Assembly: GCA_963677215.1 (NCBI GenBank)
Contig: OY781919.1
Span: forward strand, 62,001-126,000
DNA length: 64,000 nt
Source of the DNA: G963676795 sp963677215
GTDB lineage: Bacteria > Desulfobacterota > Desulfuromonadia > Desulfuromonadales > Geopsychrobacteraceae
Reading direction: 5' to 3'
Positions 7,445 to 14,936 of this stretch are shown here, piece after piece. Each line of letters opens with the position of its first letter. Position 1 is the stretch's first letter. A program made the translations under genes and the position numbers. The notes under the pieces are model-generated. The model made no database searches. It was not told the origin of the DNA and saw nothing but the letters and a program-made list of their open reading frames with translations.

Positions 7445-8760
7445 CAGGATTTCCTTCTCTTGGCCATAATGCCGCCCTTGGCGTAGCGGATCGATTGAAC
7501 AAGCGGCAGAGTCGCCGGGCAGATATAGGTACAGCAGCCGCACTCGATACAGTCGAGGGCGTTGTTGCTTTCCGCTTCGTCGATCAGGTCGAGCCTTGCG
7601 TAAGCGGCGAGCAGGGTCGGCTGCAGGTGGATCGGGCAGACGCTGACACAGCGGCCGCAGCGAATACAGGGGCTGGCCGGCTTGGTGTCGATATCCTCTT
7701 TACGGAAGATCAACAGGCCCGAGGTACCGCGGATCGCCGGGGCTTCCAGGGAGAGCTGGGTCTGGCCCATCATCGGTCCGCCCATGATGATCTTGCCGGG
7801 CTCACCGTTTAAGCCGCCACAGACGTCGACCAGGTGCTGCAGTGGGGTGCCGACGGCTACTTTAAGGTTCTTCGGTTCCTTGATGCCGGGACCGGTGACG
7901 GTGGCGATCCGTTCGACCAATGGGTGGCCAAGACGGATGGCGTCGCTGACGGCCGCGGCGGTGCCGACGTTCTGGACGACAACACCAGCGTCCATCGGCA
8001 GGCAGCCGGAGGGCACCTGGCGGCCGGTGACGGCGTCGATCAGCTGCTTCTCGGCCCCTTGCGGGTATTTGACTTCCAAAGGAACGACCTCGATCTTGTG
8101 CGCGGCGCATTCCTTGCCGAGCTTGGCGATGGCGTCCGGCTTGTTCGATTCGATGCCGATGACGGCGCGCTCGATGCCAAGCACCTTGCGCAGGATGTTG
8201 ATGCCGTCGATCAGCCGCTCGCTCTCTTCCAGCATGAGGCGGTGGTCGGCGGTCAGGAAGGGCTCACACTCGACGCCGTTCAAGATCAGGGTGTCGATCT
8301 TCTTCTCGGCCGGTGGCGAGAGCTTGACGTGGGCCGGGAAGGTGGCACCACCAAGACCGACGATGCCGCAGGCGAGGATCTTCTGCTTCAAGGCGTCCGC
8401 GTCGAGATCGTCGGGGTTGTCGCCTTGCAGGGTCTCATCCCAGGTATCGAGGCCGTCCGGCTTGATGACAACACTTGGCAGTGGCTTGCCGCTTGGGTGC
8501 ATACGCGGCTCGACGGCGATGACTTCACCGGAGGTGGAGGCATGGATCGGCACCGAGACGAAGCCTTTGGCGGTGGCGATCACTGTGCCTTTTTTGACCA
8601 GGTCGCCCTTGGCGACGCAGATCTCGGCGGGAGCGCCGATATGCTGCATGGCCGGGATGACCAGTTCCTCGGGCAGCGGGCAAGCTTCAATCGCCTTGTG
8701 CTCGGAGTAGCTTTTACTGTCGGGTGGATGAAGTCCACCGGCGAAGGTTTTGAGTGACAT
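7444..8760 (-). CDS. rnfC: Rnf complex subunit C, NADH/FMN and iron-sulfur subunit
   Basis: 438 residues from ATG 8758-8760, preceded by GAGGTAACCCCC; a further 23 upstream codons would run into rnfB. N-terminal SLKTFAGGLHPPDSK is typical of RnfC. The central Rossmann-like/SLBB region is related to NuoF (GLGGATFPAHVKL, LILNGVECEPFLTADHRLM). Two [4Fe-4S] ferredoxin motifs lie near the C-terminus: CIRCGRCVSVCP and CIECGCCTYICP. RnfC is the site of NAD reduction or NADH oxidation. This one ends soon after the second cluster and lacks the long repetitive tail of enterobacterial RnfC. Confidence 0.96.
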   Translation of the reverse strand: MSLKTFAGGLHPPDSKSYSEHKAIEACPLPEELVIPAMQHIGAPAEICVAKGDLVKKGTVIATAKGFVSVPIHASTSGEVIAVEPRMHPSGKPLPSVVIKPDGLDTWDETLQGDNPDDLDADALKQKILACGIVGLGGATFPAHVKLSPPAEKKIDTLILNGVECEPFLTADHRLMLEESERLIDGINILRKVLGIERAVIGIESNKPDAIAKLGKECAAHKIEVVPLEVKYPQGAEKQLIDAVTGRQVPSGCLPMDAGVVVQNVGTAAAVSDAIRLGHPLVERIATVTGPGIKEPKNLKVAVGTPLQHLVDVCGGLNGEPGKIIMGGPMMGQTQLSLEAPAIRGTSGLLIFRKEDIDTKPASPCIRCGRCVSVCPIHLQPTLLAAYARLDLIDEAESNNALDCIECGCCTYICPATLPLVQSIRYAKGGIMAKRRKS

Positions 8761-8776
8761 GGGGGTTACCTCGCTT

Positions 8777-9598
8777 TTATGCGGCGCTATCAGGCTCGAC
8801 TGCTGGTTTTGCAGGAGCGGCGTAGTCATGGATACATTTCATCGGGCACTTCTCGATGGCGGCTTCGATCCCTTCCGGCTTCTCATAGACGACGGTCGCC
8901 AGGAAGTTGTCGATGACATAGCCTTCGGGTACGGTCTTCTTGCAGATCATGCAGCCGATGCAGCCGACCTGGCAGTACTTGCGCACCGCGGCGCCCTTGT
9001 CGTGGCTGTTGCACAGGACATGGGTGGTGACGGACTTCGGCGTGAGGCTGATGACGCCGCGCGGGCAGGCACTGACGCACTTGCCGCAGCCGGTACATTT
9101 GTCGCGGTCGACAACGGCAAGGCCCTTGGCGTTGATATGGATGGCGTCAAAGGGGCAGATCCGCTCGCAGGAGCCAAGGCCTAAACAGCCGCCGGGGCAG
9201 CTCTTTGGCCCGTCGGCGATTCTTTGGGCGGCGTTGCAGTCGGTGAGCCCTAAGTACTGGTACTTGGCACTGGCTTTCTCATTATCCCCCTGGCACTTGA
9301 CCACGGCGACGACCGGTTCGGCGGCCGATGCCTCAATTCCTAAGATCGCGGCGACCGCTTCTAAGGTGGTGCTGCCACCGGGGGTACAGAGATTGGGGGC
9401 CAGGCGCCCTTCGGCGACGGCCTTGGCGTAAGCGGAGCAGCCGGCCTGACCGCAGGCTCCACAGTTGGCGCCGGGCAGCGCTTCAGCGATGGCGGCTTCG
9501 CGGGGATCGACCTCCACGGCGAATTTCTTGGCGGCAAAACCTAAGGTCAGTGAGGCGATCAGGCCGATGCCGCCGAGACAGAGTATGGATGTGAGCAT
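8777..9598 (-). CDS. rnfB: Rnf complex subunit B, ferredoxin-interacting iron-sulfur subunit
   Basis: 273 residues. An N-terminal membrane anchor (residues 3-22) is followed by the Fe-S domain C46-x2-C49-x4-C54-x16-C71 (GANCGACGQAGC), then CPGGCLGLGSCERICPFDAI, DKCTGCGKCVSACPRGVI and CQVGCIGCMICKK, the further ferredoxin-type clusters. RnfB accepts electrons from soluble ferredoxin. The Ala/Pro-rich tail after residue 260 is not conserved. It lies 33 bases after rnfA and 16 before rnfC. Confidence 0.96.
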   Translation of the reverse strand: MLTSILCLGGIGLIASLTLGFAAKKFAVEVDPREAAIAEALPGANCGACGQAGCSAYAKAVAEGRLAPNLCTPGGSTTLEAVAAILGIEASAAEPVVAVVKCQGDNEKASAKYQYLGLTDCNAAQRIADGPKSCPGGCLGLGSCERICPFDAIHINAKGLAVVDRDKCTGCGKCVSACPRGVISLTPKSVTTHVLCNSHDKGAAVRKYCQVGCIGCMICKKTVPEGYVIDNFLATVVYEKPEGIEAAIEKCPMKCIHDYAAPAKPAVEPDSAA

Positions 9599-9631
9599 GT
9601 GAATATTCCTCTTGAAAGCGACTTAATCCGT

Positions 9632-10213
9632 CTAGCCTTTGACCAGACCGGCAAAACCCATGAAGGCCAGTGACAAGAGTCCTGCGGTGACCAGGGCGAC
9701 GGCGGTGCCGCGGAAGCTCCTGGGCACCGGGCTTAAATCGATCCGTTCTCTAAGACCGGCGAACAGGACCATGGCCAGGGTGAAGCCAAGACCGGCACCG
9801 ATGGCGAAGACGACCGACTCCAGGAAGCTGTAGCTCTTCTGAATATTGAGCACGGCGACACCCAAGACGGCGCAGTTGGTGGTGATCAGCGGCAGAAAGA
9901 TGCCGAGCGACTGGTAGAGCACCGGGCTCGATTTCTGGATGACCATCTCGACCAGCTGGACCAGGGAGGCGATGACCAGGATGAAGGCGATGGTCTGCAG
10001 GTACTCGATGCCGAAGCGCCCCAGGATGAAGTACTGGATGAACCAGGTGACGACCGAGGCGACGGTCATGACGAAGATAACCGCCATCCCCATTCCGAGG
10101 GCGGTGTCGACCTTCTTCGAAACTCCCAGAAAGGGACAAATCCCCAAGAAACGGGCCAACACGAAGTTGTTGACGAAGACGGCGCTGATTAAGATCAGAA
10201 TCAGGGTTACCAT
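9632..10213 (-). CDS. rnfA: Rnf complex subunit A
   Basis: 193 residues, standard for RnfA/NqrE. Six predicted helices, with conserved NNFVLARFLGICPFLGVSKK and LGIFLPLITTNCAVLGVAVL, mirror the RnfE counterparts. It pairs with RnfE around the intramembrane iron-sulfur centre. It is the first gene of the six-gene rnf operon in the order A-B-C-D-G-E. Upstream are an ackA terminator and a second hairpin; I could not pick a convincing rnf promoter. Confidence 0.96.
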   Translation of the reverse strand: MVTLILILISAVFVNNFVLARFLGICPFLGVSKKVDTALGMGMAVIFVMTVASVVTWFIQYFILGRFGIEYLQTIAFILVIASLVQLVEMVIQKSSPVLYQSLGIFLPLITTNCAVLGVAVLNIQKSYSFLESVVFAIGAGLGFTLAMVLFAGLRERIDLSPVPRSFRGTAVALVTAGLLSLAFMGFAGLVKG

Positions 10214-10246
10214 GGGTATATGCTCACTTGTTGAAATCTTACGTAC

Positions 10247-10291
10247 AAAAAAACTGCAATAACCTGTTTTTCAGACGGCAGTCATTGCAGT
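10247..10291 (-). terminator. Rho-independent terminator after ackA (leftward)
   Basis: Read on the minus strand, ACTGCAAT (10284-10291) pairs with ATTGCAGT (10253-10260) across a 23-base loop containing an inner CTG/CAG pair, directly followed by seven T residues (10247-10253). It separates ackA from rnfA. Confidence 0.6.
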
Positions 10292-10306
10292 TCTCATTTC
10301 TTCAAG

Positions 10307-10336
10307 CATCCCGTGAGCCGCTAGGCTCACGGGATG
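10307..10336. other. Strong stem-loop between ackA and rnfA
   Basis: Perfect 13-base arms, 10307-10319 and 10324-10336 (core CCCGTGAGCC/GGCTCACGGG), with loop GCTA. No T-run follows on either strand. It may protect the ackA 3' end or act as a factor-dependent stop. Confidence 0.6.
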
Positions 10337-10405
10337 TATCTATAACTGAAGGACTCGAGAACGAGCCCCCCAGGTATTGCTTACCGTCTCGCAACGGTAA
10401 AAACC

Positions 10406-11671
10406 TTACTTTCTGACGAAGCTGGCGTCAGAGAAGGTGTATTTGTAGTTCAGGTGGTCGGTGTAGGTACCGTTGAGGATACCGACGACGTCCTCGATGA
10501 AGACCAGCTCTTCGTCGGTCGGGATGACGTAAACCGGAATGGCCGACTCAGGCTTGGTGATCAGGACTTCGCGGCTGCGGGTCCGGGTCTTCATGTTGAC
10601 TTCGGTATCGACGATAATGCCCAGTCCTTCGAGACCTTCCAGGGCTGCCTGGCGGGTTTCGCAGCTCATCTCGCCAACACCGGCGGTGAAGACGATCATG
10701 TCTGGCTTGCCGACAGCGGCGAAGTAAGCGCCGATGTACTTCTTGATGCGGTAGGCTTCGACGTCGAAGGCCAGCTGGCACTTCTTGTCGCCGGCCTTGA
10801 TGCCGTCACCAACGTCACGACGGTCGGTGTACTTGCCGGTGATGCCGTAGATACCGGATTTTTTGTTGAGGATGCTGTCGATCTCGGCAGCGCTCAGGCC
10901 TTCCTGCTGCTGGATGAAAGCAGGGATCGCGGCGTCGATATCACCACAACGGGTCCCCATGACGGCACCTTCGAGCGGGGTCAGACCCATCGAGGTGTCA
11001 ACGCTGATGCCGCCCTTGATCGCACAGTGGGATGCTCCGTTACCGATGTGCAGGGTGACCAGGTTGGTGTCCTTGGGATCTTTGCCGAGGATCGCTGCAG
11101 CACGCTTGGAGACGTACAGGTGGCTGGTGCCGTGGAAACCGTAACGACGGACGCCGTACTTCTCGTACCACTCGTATGGAACCGGGTAGGTGTAAGAGTA
11201 CTCTGGCATGGTCTGATGGAACGCGGTGTCGAAGATGGCGATGTGCGGAACATCCGGAAGAACGGTCTTGGCAGCGACGATACCGTCGATGTTGGCCGGG
11301 TTGTGCAGAGGAGCCAGAACCGAAACTTCCTTGATCCCTTCGATGACGGCGTCGTCGATCAGGATCGATTTGGTGAACTTCTCACCACCGTGAACAACGC
11401 GGTGACCAACGGCGGCGATCTGGGACATGTCCTTGACAACGCCCTGCTCTTCGCTGGTCAGGGTTTTGATGACCAGTTGTACGGCGATGGTGTGGTCCGG
11501 GCAGGCATATTCTTCGTTGTAGGTCTCACGGCCTGGAACTTCGTGAACGATGTAGGAGTCGCCAATACCGACGCGCTCGACCATCCCTTTGGCGATGATT
11601 TCCTTCTTCTCCCAGCTGTACAGCTGGTACTTGACCGATGAACTACCGCAGTTCAATGCCAGAATATCCAT
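10406..11671 (-). CDS. ackA: Acetate kinase
   Basis: 421 residues from ATG 11669-11671 with Shine-Dalgarno AAAAGGAGAATTTC. It interconverts acetyl phosphate + ADP and acetate + ATP in the cytoplasm. Family signatures are MDILALNCGSSSVKYQLY at the N-terminus, AAVGHRVVHGGEKFT, RRYGFHGTSHLYVSKRAA, TLHIGNGASHCAIKGG, DTSMGLTPLEGAVMGTRCGD and IVFTAGVGE. No pta lies next to it in the window. The position upstream of rnf on the same strand suggests linked energy metabolism, although a terminator separates them. Confidence 0.97.
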   Translation of the reverse strand: MDILALNCGSSSVKYQLYSWEKKEIIAKGMVERVGIGDSYIVHEVPGRETYNEEYACPDHTIAVQLVIKTLTSEEQGVVKDMSQIAAVGHRVVHGGEKFTKSILIDDAVIEGIKEVSVLAPLHNPANIDGIVAAKTVLPDVPHIAIFDTAFHQTMPEYSYTYPVPYEWYEKYGVRRYGFHGTSHLYVSKRAAAILGKDPKDTNLVTLHIGNGASHCAIKGGISVDTSMGLTPLEGAVMGTRCGDIDAAIPAFIQQQEGLSAAEIDSILNKKSGIYGITGKYTDRRDVGDGIKAGDKKCQLAFDVEAYRIKKYIGAYFAAVGKPDMIVFTAGVGEMSCETRQAALEGLEGLGIIVDTEVNMKTRTRSREVLITKPESAIPVYVIPTDEELVFIEDVVGILNGTYTDHLNYKYTFSDASFVRK

Positions 11672-12153
11672 GAAATTCTCCTTTTAGCGTTACTTCACTT
11701 CAGCTTTGAGTAAGTAAAACAGATCAGGCCGCTATCAACTGCCTGGGTGACAATCTCTTTGATTTTCAATAATTACAATTTAATACCGCAGACATTAATG
11801 GGACGATGATCAGCCGGAATTTCGGCTGATCAGGTTGGTTTGCTATGGATGAAGATCCGGCCGGGGGGGGACGTAGTGAATTTGCCGATTGATGCTTCCT
11901 GAGCCAGCAACCTCGCTCTCTACGACTCTGTAAAGAGGCCTGCATTCTTGTAAGTGAGTGTTAACTTATAGTTTCGTAAAATTCAAGTCAACCCTAAAAA
12001 GTACATAAAAAGTAGTTTCTCACAGAAGTCTACATGGAGGAAAAGTGGTAGCATTCCCTCCTCAACCATGAGGGCATTTCTACAGCCGGTATCCCACTAA
12101 AGAGAATCGAACAAACAGGATTTTACCCATCTATTCCGCGAGCTGGAACCAGG
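11672..12153. other. Intergenic region upstream of ackA
   Basis: No gene is seen in 482 bases. It contains a perfect 10-base stem-loop at 11807-11832 (arms TGATCAGCCG/CGGCTGATCA, loop GAATTT), about 135 bases upstream of the ackA start, and a run of eight G at 11873-11880. No clear promoter was identified. Confidence 0.5.
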
Positions 12154-13044
12154 CTATTTTCGACATACTTCTGGCAACAAAGTCAGTGCGACAGCCGTTG
12201 CCCCACTCTTCTGCGGATCTGTCGGCGGCACAACCCTTGTCTCGGCCAGCCGCTGTTGCCAGTGGACAGTCGCACTGGCCATATCGGAGGGCAGACCTAA
12301 ATCAGTGAGAGTCCTGACGACCTCCTCCATCTCCGCAGCCCGGCGCTTACCATGAACCATTGCCCGCTCGAAATTGTACGCTGCCTGAGCTTCCCACTTG
12401 ATACCAGGATGGCTGGCGTTCAAAGAAGCCAGTACTTCGGTCTCGACACCGGCACAGACTGCGGCCAGCAGACATTCGGAGGTCAAGGCTTCAAGACCCT
12501 TGACCATAATGGAGCGAATCATTTTTATCGATGATGCGGCACCAACTTCTGCCGCCACATAGCGGGGCGACATCGGTAGTTCCGCGAGCAGCGGCTCAAC
12601 ATCCCGCGCATGGGATCCGGAGATCAGCAGAGGAACAAGATTACGCTTCGGAAAGACCGGGGACATGACTGCGACATCGATATAATGGCCTCCGGCAGCC
12701 TCAACAATGGCTGCGGCCTTCTGCTTTGAGGATGGCGCGCAGGAATTGAGATCGCACCAGATAAGCCCAGCAGGAATATGGGGAGCAGCAGCCTCTGCGG
12801 CAACTACCGCCTGATCAGCTGTTACGGTCGAGAATACAACATCTGCCTCCGCGACCGCCTCTGCGGCAGTCAGACACCCCCGGACCCCCAGTTCGCGATA
12901 GCGGGTGAGCATCACGGCAGCAGTCTCAGGATTGTCCGTTTTGATGTCATATGCAGAGATCTTACCTTGCTGAGCCTCTCCCCAGCCACTGACAATAGCG
13001 CCACCAGCCTCCCCCATACCGACAAACGTAATCTGCCTGATCAT
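12154..13044 (-). CDS. NAD(P)-dependent oxidoreductase of the 6-phosphogluconate / 3-hydroxyisobutyrate dehydrogenase superfamily (DUF1932 C-terminus)
   Basis: 296 residues with Shine-Dalgarno AAGGAG 6 bases before the ATG. The N-terminal Rossmann fold begins ITFVGMGEAGGAIVSGW (residues 5-21). The first half follows the beta-hydroxyacid dehydrogenase pattern (DVVFSTVTADQAV, then IWCDLNSCAPSSKQKAA in place of the usual DxST region). The conserved lysine region is SSIKMIRSIMVKGLEALTSE near residue 172. The second half fits the DUF1932 helical domain. The substrate is not known. It stands alone, leftward, with no operon partner. Confidence 0.82.
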   Translation of the reverse strand: MIRQITFVGMGEAGGAIVSGWGEAQQGKISAYDIKTDNPETAAVMLTRYRELGVRGCLTAAEAVAEADVVFSTVTADQAVVAAEAAAPHIPAGLIWCDLNSCAPSSKQKAAAIVEAAGGHYIDVAVMSPVFPKRNLVPLLISGSHARDVEPLLAELPMSPRYVAAEVGAASSIKMIRSIMVKGLEALTSECLLAAVCAGVETEVLASLNASHPGIKWEAQAAYNFERAMVHGKRRAAEMEEVVRTLTDLGLPSDMASATVHWQQRLAETRVVPPTDPQKSGATAVALTLLPEVCRK

Positions 13045-13359
13045 TCAAGACTCCTTATCCATTCAGTATTGCGGGCGGTCAAGCCGAGTTGTTAAATTTC
13101 AAAACGCCACAGAGAAACTTTCAGAATGGTCAAAAATACGCTATTCGTACGTACGTACACATTTAATACAAAAATGTACAATGATTTGGCGGATTTTTCT
13201 ACTACCTGCCGATATTTATCTTGCCCGATGTATTGCGTACAAATAATGAATGGTCAGATGAAACCCGAGCATGGTATAGAAGAGAGCAGAATCAGTGAAG
13301 AAGCGGATCAAAAAAACAAAAAACGGGTTTGCAATAAATTGCTAACCCGTTAATGTTGT
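13045..13359. other. Intergenic region between the DUF1932 dehydrogenase gene and tRNA-Arg
   Basis: It holds the tRNA terminator (13310-13350) and a short tandem CGTA repeat (13146-13158) followed by TGTAC-rich sequence that may be regulatory for the leftward dehydrogenase. I see no supported gene. Confidence 0.5.
13310..13350 (-). terminator. Terminator of tRNA-Arg
   Basis: On the minus strand the stem ACGGGTT...AACCCGT, extended by GCAAT/ATTGC, spans 13323-13350 and is followed by a T-rich tract (13310-13322). It lies 10 bases after the tRNA 3' CCA. Confidence 0.85.
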
Positions 13360-13436
<77 letters not shown>

Positions 13437-13447
13437 ATGGGCTGTAG

Positions 13448-13476
13448 TTTATACGCTATAAGCACAGCTATTGCAA
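13448..13476 (-). promoter_or_regulatory. Promoter of tRNA-Arg
   Basis: Minus-strand -35 TTGCAA (13471-13476), a 17-base spacer, and -10 TATAAA (13448-13453). The -10 is 11 bases from the tRNA 5' end, consistent with a very short leader. Confidence 0.7.
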
Positions 13477-13527
13477 TCAGAAATATTTCTTCGGATGCAG
13501 TATTTAAAAATCAAGAGGCATCGCGCG

Positions 13528-14409
13528 ATGAGTGTCAAATTTTTTGGTCAATACCTGCTGGAAAAAAAGCTGATAACACCCAAAGATCTGCTTAAGGCCA
13601 TCGATCTCCAGGAAAAGACCAATTTGCGTTTCGGTGATCTGGTCATCAGCCTCGGACTGATGACCAGAGCTCAGGCCGAGGAAGTTCACCAGGCGCAGCG
13701 CCTCAAAGATCTTCAGTTCGGTGAAATGGCCGTAGCCATGGGTTACCTGACTCACGAACAGGTCAAGCACTTGCTGCACCAGCAGCGGAGCAACCACCTG
13801 TTCATCGGCCAGGCGCTGGTCAAAATCGGGGCCCTGTCTGAAGGGCAGATGGAAGAAGCACTGAACGCTTTCAATACTGAACAGAGCAGTTATCTGACCG
13901 AAAAAATCACTATCCCCCCCGACATCCCCTGCCCGCCTGTCTGGGAAATTGTCGCGGACCAGACCTGCAAAATGCTGACTCGTATTGCCGGACTCCCCAA
14001 CCGCGCTGGTCAGTGCATCAGTACAGACAAGCTGCCGAAAAAACCAGTGGTCGTTGAAATGGGCTTTTCCGGAACCGTTTCAGCACGCTTCCTGGTCACC
14101 CTTTCTGAATCTGGCCGAAAAATGATCGCCCAGGCTATTCTGAAAGAGAACAGACAGGACCCTGATCTGGGGCAGAATCTTGATGACTCGCTTCTGTCTT
14201 TCATCAACATGACCTGCGGCAATATCGCCACCAAAGCGACTCAACTCGGCTACAACATCGACATTACACCGGCCCGTTTCAAAAACCCCGCTGCGGCGTC
14301 TGAAACTGAAGAGGTCACAGATCTCCTGGGAATGATAATCCCTGTTTACCTGTCAGAGGGAGAAGTCTTTGAAATGAATATTTTTGTCGCGAAAGGCAAT
14401 ACATGTTAA
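13528..14409 (+). CDS. Four tandem MshEN-like motifs fused to a CheX-like domain
   Basis: 293 residues from ATG 13528 (AAGAGGC upstream); the frame extends 19 codons without support. Residues 5-115 are four repeats with exact 29-residue periodicity: glycines at 7, 36, 65 and 94, each in an x-(F/I)-G start and a helix ending near Q/F 23 residues later. This 24-residue motif plus 5-residue spacer is the layout known for c-di-GMP-binding MshEN domains (also called GspE N-terminal). Residues about 135-290 resemble CheX/CheC (SFINMTCGNIATKATQLGY, 224-242). The usual Glu of the E-x2-N phosphatase motif is Ser224, with Asn227 kept. It overlaps a small membrane-protein gene. Confidence 0.72.
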   Translation: MSVKFFGQYLLEKKLITPKDLLKAIDLQEKTNLRFGDLVISLGLMTRAQAEEVHQAQRLKDLQFGEMAVAMGYLTHEQVKHLLHQQRSNHLFIGQALVKIGALSEGQMEEALNAFNTEQSSYLTEKITIPPDIPCPPVWEIVADQTCKMLTRIAGLPNRAGQCISTDKLPKKPVVVEMGFSGTVSARFLVTLSESGRKMIAQAILKENRQDPDLGQNLDDSLLSFINMTCGNIATKATQLGYNIDITPARFKNPAAASETEEVTDLLGMIIPVYLSEGEVFEMNIFVAKGNTC

Positions 14410-14561
14410 AACCGCTCGTTCCCATTATCGCTATCAGCGTCGGCTCAACCATAGGCTGGAAACTTGGTATTTCCGGAGGGATTATGGCAGGGTACCTGGC
14501 AGGGGTGTGCGGAGCAGCCTGCGGCCTGTTCATTGGTCGCAAGCTACAGAGAAATCTGTAA
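14403..14561 (+). CDS. 52-residue glycine-rich membrane protein
   Basis: ATG 14403 overlaps the end of the MshEN/CheX-like gene by 7 bases, so the pair is probably translationally coupled. The protein is mostly two hydrophobic stretches, PLVPIIAISVGSTIGWKL and GIMAGYLAGVCGAACGLFIG, with a basic tail GRKLQRNL. The G-x3-G spacing suggests tight helix packing, as in small glycine-zipper proteins. I do not recognise a named family. The 9-base gap to the convergent next gene leaves no room for a terminator. Confidence 0.65.
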   Translation: MLKPLVPIIAISVGSTIGWKLGISGGIMAGYLAGVCGAACGLFIGRKLQRNL

Positions 14562-14570
14562 GATTAGCCC

Positions 14571-14807
14571 TCAGCGGGAACAATCAAGCCAATCACTATC
14601 GACTCTCATCGGGCGGCTGTGAGCAAGCATATAACCAAGATAGGTCGGACAGAAATCGTAATCTTCCCCACCACAGAAATTGACAATTTTTCGTTTCGCT
14701 ACCGAAGCACCGGCATTGACCTGACATGTAGCAGACTCTGCACAGTAGAAAGGACAGCCCATTTCCTGCGCTATCAAGCCCTGCTCTTTTCCAGTTGCAT
14801 TTACCAT
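14571..14807 (-). CDS. Small cysteine-rich protein of unknown function
   Basis: 78 residues with a good ribosome binding site (AAAGGAATCTTAT). Six cysteines lie at 18, 22, 28, 45, 53 and 76. The core pattern is C-P-x-Y-C-x5-C, a basic run (VAKRK), then NFCGGEDYDFCPTYL. This resembles short Cys-rich proteins I associate with Geobacter relatives (CPFY...C...YC...D-Y-x-x-C-P), but I cannot confirm the family without a search. There is no signal peptide or membrane helix, so it is probably cytoplasmic and could bind a metal or iron-sulfur cluster. It is monocistronic and convergent with the gene to its left. Confidence 0.68.
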   Translation of the reverse strand: MVNATGKEQGLIAQEMGCPFYCAESATCQVNAGASVAKRKIVNFCGGEDYDFCPTYLGYMLAHSRPMRVDSDWLDCSR

Positions 14808-14883
14808 ATAAGATTCCTTTCGATGTTTTTACGGAATCTGACCTCTGGCCGTGCAAACATCATGAGAATCAGGTTAGAAGTTG

Positions 14884-14918
14884 ATTAAAAAAACGGCCTT
14901 TCGGCCGCTTTTTTTAAT
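14884..14918. terminator. Bidirectional terminator after the pentaheme cytochrome gene
   Basis: A run of seven A, a GC stem (CGGCC/GGCCG, loop TTT/GAAA region at 14894-14907), and a run of seven T form a symmetric terminator about 18 bases beyond the cytochrome stop. It ends the bc operon leftward. Confidence 0.85.
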
Positions 14919-14936
14919 CTGCATAATGACTTGTGA

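Noticed and set aside
7682..8757. Two long plus-strand frames (342 and 307 codons) opposite rnfC
   Set aside because: GC-rich antisense frames of rnfC, without ribosome binding sites or domains.
11873..11880. Run of eight G as a phase-variation tract
   Set aside because: It lies in intergenic DNA far from a promoter element I can identify; a single tract is not enough.
13126..13353. 75-codon plus-strand frame upstream of the tRNA
   Set aside because: It runs through the tRNA terminator and its A-rich tail, and has no good ribosome binding site.
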